Below are positions 32,872 to 35,436 of a stretch of 35,436 nucleotides of DNA, piece after piece. How positions within the stretch are numbered: the first letter of the stretch is position 1; each line of letters opens with the position of its first letter. A model generated the notes under the pieces. The model was not told the DNA's origin. It saw nothing but the letters and a program-made list of their open reading frames with translations, and did no database searches. Both the position numbers and the translations under genes were made by a program. Source of the stretch: an uncultured Succiniclasticum sp. (GTDB lineage Bacteria; Bacillota; Negativicutes; Acidaminococcales; Acidaminococcaceae); the NCBI GenBank assembly GCA_905235335.1, contig CAJOKZ010000025.1, forward strand, positions 1-35,436, given 5' to 3'.

Positions 32872-33303
32872 CTATTTCCTGAGATTTTCATGCGGGGGTT
32901 CGATTTCATTTGCAATGGTGTGTTCTGTCAGCCCGGATAAAATTTTTATTTTTGCATTGAGCATCGGCCTCATACAGTTCGGGACATGTTCCTGATGCGC
33001 CCTGTGAATAGCCACACATTCTTTGCAATTACCGTGGTACCGGCATATTTTCTTGCACGGGCAGTGATCCTTGTCCTTATATTCCTCCCGAAAAGCAGAA
33101 GCAAACTCTTCCTGCAGGCGCTGCCCCTCTTCCCGGTTTCCCTTATGGAACTGTTCCATAGCAGCCAGTTCTTTTTCATTTCCTTCAATAATCATGCTTG
33201 CCGCCTTTCTGGAAACTGCATCTGTTCCCATCTGAATAGGATTAATGATATTACACTTTGTTACATCCTTATATTTCATCACGTTTGATCCGTGATTTCT
33301 CAT
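32872..33303 (-). CDS. Small protein with a Cys/His metal-binding-like cluster
   Basis: A 143-residue soluble protein, function unknown. The N-terminal half is helical and charged ('KAASMIIEGNEKELAAMEQFHKGNREEGQRL'). Residues 81-110 hold Cys81-x-Cys83-x3-Cys87-x2-His90-x2-Cys93-x2-Cys96-x3-His100 and Cys110. This is a dense cluster like that of small 'CPCk..C.rHGkC.eC..hH' proteins scattered in Bacillota, presumably zinc- or cluster-binding. ATG 33303 overlaps the previous gene's stop (ATGA), so the pair is translationally coupled. The frame is open further upstream inside the neighbour, but that part reads as the neighbour's shadow. Confidence 0.65.
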   Translation of the reverse strand: MRNHGSNVMKYKDVTKCNIINPIQMGTDAVSRKAASMIIEGNEKELAAMEQFHKGNREEGQRLQEEFASAFREEYKDKDHCPCKKICRYHGNCKECVAIHRAHQEHVPNCMRPMLNAKIKILSGLTEHTIANEIEPPHENLRK

Positions 33304-33740
33304 GATCCGTTTCTTTTCGTTCGGCCCAGCAAGGAATACACATTCTCTAAAATCATGGAACAGCCGCCCACTTCCGCAGCACTCATTGCCTTTTTCTGAT
33401 AGATTCGCCCATTGTCGTGGAGAAAATCCCAAATCGACCAAAGGACAAACCCTTCTTCCTCAAGATACCGCGAAAAAGACCGTTCAATCATCCGGTATTG
33501 CCTGTAGGAAAGCGGACGCATCAGTTCCTGCTGTATTTCCTTATCTGCTTCCAGGAAATCCCGGCCATTGTTTTCCGCAATCTGTTTCCAGTAACATTGG
33601 TTCAATTTGAAGATGAAATGAAACTCTTTCAGCAAAAATTCATACAGCTTTGGTTTGTCTTCGGCGTCCAACATAATTTTTAATTCTTCAAATTTTTTGA
33701 TAAATTCGCTGTCATAATAAATGATGATGTCTTTTTCCAT
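33300..33740 (-). CDS. Hypothetical cytoplasmic protein (146 residues)
   Basis: Not recognised. No signal peptide or membrane segment; helical, aromatic- and Glu/Lys-rich ('FEELKIMLDAEDKPKLYEFLLKEFHFIFKLNQCYWKQIAENNGRDF', 'YRQYRMIERSFSRYLEEEGFVLWSIWDFLHDNG'). The ribosome site before ATG 33740 is weak. The same frame stays open about 105 bp further upstream without a start codon and would encode a 'CEGC' pair, so the annotated start may mark a decayed longer gene. It is coupled to the Cys/His-cluster protein downstream. Confidence 0.55.
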   Translation of the reverse strand: MEKDIIIYYDSEFIKKFEELKIMLDAEDKPKLYEFLLKEFHFIFKLNQCYWKQIAENNGRDFLEADKEIQQELMRPLSYRQYRMIERSFSRYLEEEGFVLWSIWDFLHDNGRIYQKKAMSAAEVGGCSMILENVYSLLGRTKRNGS

Positions 33741-33974
33741 TTTGTCAGCCTGTTTACAACCTTCACAGTCTTTTTCTTCATCATAAGTAGGCGGATAAGT
33801 TCCGTTATTTTGGTTCGCGTTTTGTTTTAATAGCGCAGCATATATTGTTTATGGAAAAGTTCCGGCTCGTCACGGAACGAGATTTCAATGGGAAGCGGCT
33901 GCTACGCTGCATACCATTAAAAACAGCAATACGAGGATACCGGTGATCTTTTTCATTTCGTACATCTCCCGGGA
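33741..33974 (-). other. Gap with decayed coding sequence between two hypothetical genes
   Basis: Minus-strand coding-like pieces occur in three different frames. A signal peptide at 33956-33885 stops early. A second piece reads PLPIEISFRDEPELFHKQYM in the shifted frame near 33898-33837. A third is open into the 146-residue gene and contains CEGC. A GTTCCG/CGGAAC hairpin (33859-33864 with 33873-33878) lies in the middle. Together they suggest a small secreted-protein gene broken by indels, though chance open frames cannot be excluded. Confidence 0.35.
33885..33956 (-). CDS. Very short exported peptide or truncated signal-peptide remnant (23 residues)
   Basis: ATG 33956 begins MKKITGILVLLFLMVCSV and ends 'AAASH' before TGA (33885-33887). 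It is a near-ideal Sec signal peptide with almost nothing after the likely cleavage site. GGGAG lies upstream at reasonable spacing, and the ORF starts 18 bp after the stop of the 246-residue exported protein. Either a frameshift has cut off the mature part (a continuation is open in another frame) or it is a genuine small peptide. Confidence 0.35.
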   Translation of the reverse strand: MKKITGILVLLFLMVCSVAAASH

Positions 33975-34715
33975 TTACTTCCCCACTGGTTTTCTGCTTT
34001 TTAAATTCTTTTTTAAACTTGCGGCAAATTCTTCAACAACCTCTGTAAACACCTCTCCGGGTTTACTATTTGAGACGCCTGTTTCATCAACCTTGTCGCG
34101 TTTCTCATCTAAAGTCCATACGCTTTGATTTGTTTTAGTATCAATTATATCAAACCGCACCTGCACAAATGCGGCAGGATAATAGCCTGCAGGAATATTG
34201 AAGACCTGTTTTTCTTGTATTGTTATTGTTTGAAGCTGCCCGGTTGCATCTAAAACCGTTGTGGTAACAGGGACCAATTCTGTGTACGTATGCGCTTCAA
34301 CCTGTTTTTTGCCGGTATCATATTGTGAAACGATGCACTTGATCAGCAAATCATAATTATTCTGGATAAATTTTTCGAACAGAGGCTGTTGCTCATCGGT
34401 AATATCTTTCGCATACTTTTTTGTGTCAGCGCCTTCGCTGTTCAAAAAATTTTCTTTTGCGTTATAAATGGGATCAATTTTATATTTTTGTTTTGCAAGT
34501 TTATCGGCAACATTTGCCTTCATCTGCTTAAAAAACAGCTCTTGCGACTCCCTGTCCCGAACGCCGTCTGCTATTTCGGGGGAAGCTGCGTAATCCATAC
34601 AAATATTTTTTGCCTTGGTAAAATCGTAACCTGGGTCGATCCGTTCAGATTTTTGTGCGTAAACCGGACTGAACATGATCAGGAAGCAAAGTAAAAAATA
34701 TAAAACCTTACTCAT
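33975..34715 (-). CDS. Exported protein of unknown function (246 residues)
   Basis: Signal peptide MSKVLYFLLCFLIMFSPVYA, cut before 'QKSERID'. The mature start 'IDPGYDFTKAKNICMDYAA' and the later block 'GYYPAAFVQVRFDIIDTKTNQSVWTLDEKRD' followed by 'FTEVVEEFAASLKKNL' resemble DUF4136-like/CsgG-neighbour envelope proteins. In those a 'DF....l' strand opens the domain and a 'd..t...vW.g' strand precedes a terminal helix. This is a pattern match only. Not a lipoprotein. The start overlaps the RhuM-Fic/Doc stop by 8 bp, with GGAGG on the complementary strand inside that gene, so synthesis is coupled to it. Lower GC than the housekeeping genes. Confidence 0.65.
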   Translation of the reverse strand: MSKVLYFLLCFLIMFSPVYAQKSERIDPGYDFTKAKNICMDYAASPEIADGVRDRESQELFFKQMKANVADKLAKQKYKIDPIYNAKENFLNSEGADTKKYAKDITDEQQPLFEKFIQNNYDLLIKCIVSQYDTGKKQVEAHTYTELVPVTTTVLDATGQLQTITIQEKQVFNIPAGYYPAAFVQVRFDIIDTKTNQSVWTLDEKRDKVDETGVSNSKPGEVFTEVVEEFAASLKKNLKSRKPVGK

Positions 34716-35436
34716 TTTCGTATTCCTCCCATTCCCAACGCAGGAAATTCATAACGATCTGGATCATAACACCCTTTTCTTTTGGGTCTGATTCTGCAAT
34801 CAGTAACGTGATTGCTGCCAGCGTGCTTTCGCTGAGGGTTTGTTTCCCGTTTCGGTAAAGCACGCCGTTCCGGTTCAGAAAATGCAGGAAAAGAGCCGCG
34901 CCGATGCGCTTGCATCCGTCGTTAAAAGCGTGATCCTTGATAATAAAATACAAAAGATTTGCCGATTTTTCTTCAAGGGTCGGGTAAACGTCCTGGCCAA
35001 ACGCGCTCTGGTATATGGCGGAAAGGATTCCTTCCAGCTTGCCAGGCTCCTTTTCGGTTCCAAAAATAGTAGAATCCTTGGAAAAATCCATTTTCCGAAT
35101 CAAGTCCATGCATTCTTCGTATTGAAGCTGATTAGTGCAGGCGGTTCCTTCCGGCTGTGTAATGCACTGGTGGTCATAATCATCCAGCAATTGCAACGCT
35201 TTGGAATATTCCTGAATTACTTTCAACACGTCTTCTGCATTGATGCCGACTGCCCCGGCAATGATGCCGGACTGTATCTGAATTACCTTATTCATGGCAG
35301 CCATGCGTTTTTCATTGATTGCATAACCGGCCAGCAGATATTGCTTTAACACACCGCTTGCCCATTTGCGGAACGCAATGCCGCGCTGGGATTTGACTCG
35401 GTAGCCGACAGAGATGATGACATCGAGGTTGTAATA
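34708..35436 (-). CDS. RhuM-family protein with Fic/Doc-like C-terminal domain (N-terminus cut by window edge)
   Basis: The frame runs open to the right edge (codon 35436-35434), so the N-terminus is missing; 242 residues are visible. The visible start 'YYNLDVIISVGYRVKSQRGIAFRKWASGVLKQYLLAGYAINEKR' is the diagnostic core of RhuM ('virulence RhuM') proteins. The C-terminal domain has the Fic/Doc motif region 'HAFNDGCKRIGAALFLHFL'. The usual H-P-F-x-(D/N)-G-N-K-R has Ala for Pro and Cys for Asn here. Fic/Doc enzymes modify target proteins by AMP or phosphate transfer; altered motifs may change or abolish this. RhuM-Fic proteins are common in gut bacteria, often beside restriction or other accessory genes. 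It is coupled to an exported protein downstream. Confidence 0.85.
   Translation of the reverse strand, partial: YYNLDVIISVGYRVKSQRGIAFRKWASGVLKQYLLAGYAINEKRMAAMNKVIQIQSGIIAGAVGINAEDVLKVIQEYSKALQLLDDYDHQCITQPEGTACTNQLQYEECMDLIRKMDFSKDSTIFGTEKEPGKLEGILSAIYQSAFGQDVYPTLEEKSANLLYFIIKDHAFNDGCKRIGAALFLHFLNRNGVLYRNGKQTLSESTLAAITLLIAESDPKEKGVMIQIVMNFLRWEWEEYENE

Noticed and set aside
1-35436. CRISPR array, tRNA or rRNA genes, prophage
   Set aside because: No regularly spaced repeats, no cloverleaf or rRNA-like segments and no phage structural genes were seen on either strand by eye.

Overview
The window reads as chromosome of an anaerobic Gram-negative-type Firmicute of the class Negativicutes, most likely an amino-acid fermenter of the Acidaminococcus/Phascolarctobacterium type. 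This is inferred from gene content: an RNase J - FtsK - RodZ-like - YgiQ - RimO - CinA - DEAD helicase - HflX - LexA core run, a TAXI-type TRAP transporter, an electron-bifurcating NfnAB pair, strong AGGAGG ribosome sites and frequent TTG/GTG starts. No 16S rRNA or tRNA is present to confirm it.

Layout. 1-200: end of an IS256-family insertion sequence (minus strand), running off the left edge and ending just before an EamA-type exporter (223-1101). 1169-1798: a Phd/YefM-RelE/ParE toxin-antitoxin pair with its own promoter. 1862-2647: an MTA/SAH nucleosidase that unusually carries an N-terminal signal sequence. 2968-6616: TAXI binding lipoprotein, DUF1850 protein and fused TRAP permease, behind a 320-bp leader holding a perfect 19-bp palindrome and followed by a terminator. 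7204-19934: a housekeeping run (RNase J, FtsK, RodZ-like, YgiQ-type radical SAM, an orphan binding lipoprotein, RimO, CinA, DEAD-box helicase) with overlapping or near-overlapping genes. 19989-23186: HflX, apparently split by a frameshift after its N-terminal domain, coupled to a PLP-dependent methionine gamma-lyase-like protein. A bidirectional terminator separates this from lexA (minus), which has a consensus promoter.

From lexA to the right edge everything reads on the minus strand. 24396-24488 holds a long inverted-repeat element with no gene. 24564-28161 holds three exported proteins of unknown function, two of them diverged tandem paralogues; this is the least explained coding block. 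28235-30459 is nfnA-nfnB. 30740-32807 is an aldolase-mtaD pair that looks like nucleoside-thioether salvage and may connect functionally with the exported nucleosidase at the left. 32872-33740 is a coupled pair of unknown small proteins, one with a Cys/His cluster. 33741-33956 looks like decayed coding sequence. 33975-35436 is an exported protein coupled to a RhuM-type protein with a Fic/Doc-like C-terminus, cut by the window edge.

The best candidates for undescribed biology are the exported-paralogue operon, the structured element upstream of lexA, the RhuM-Fic/Doc plus exported-protein pair with its altered Fic motif, the split hflX and the exported nucleosidase. All functional statements rest on motif recognition by eye; no database search was run.
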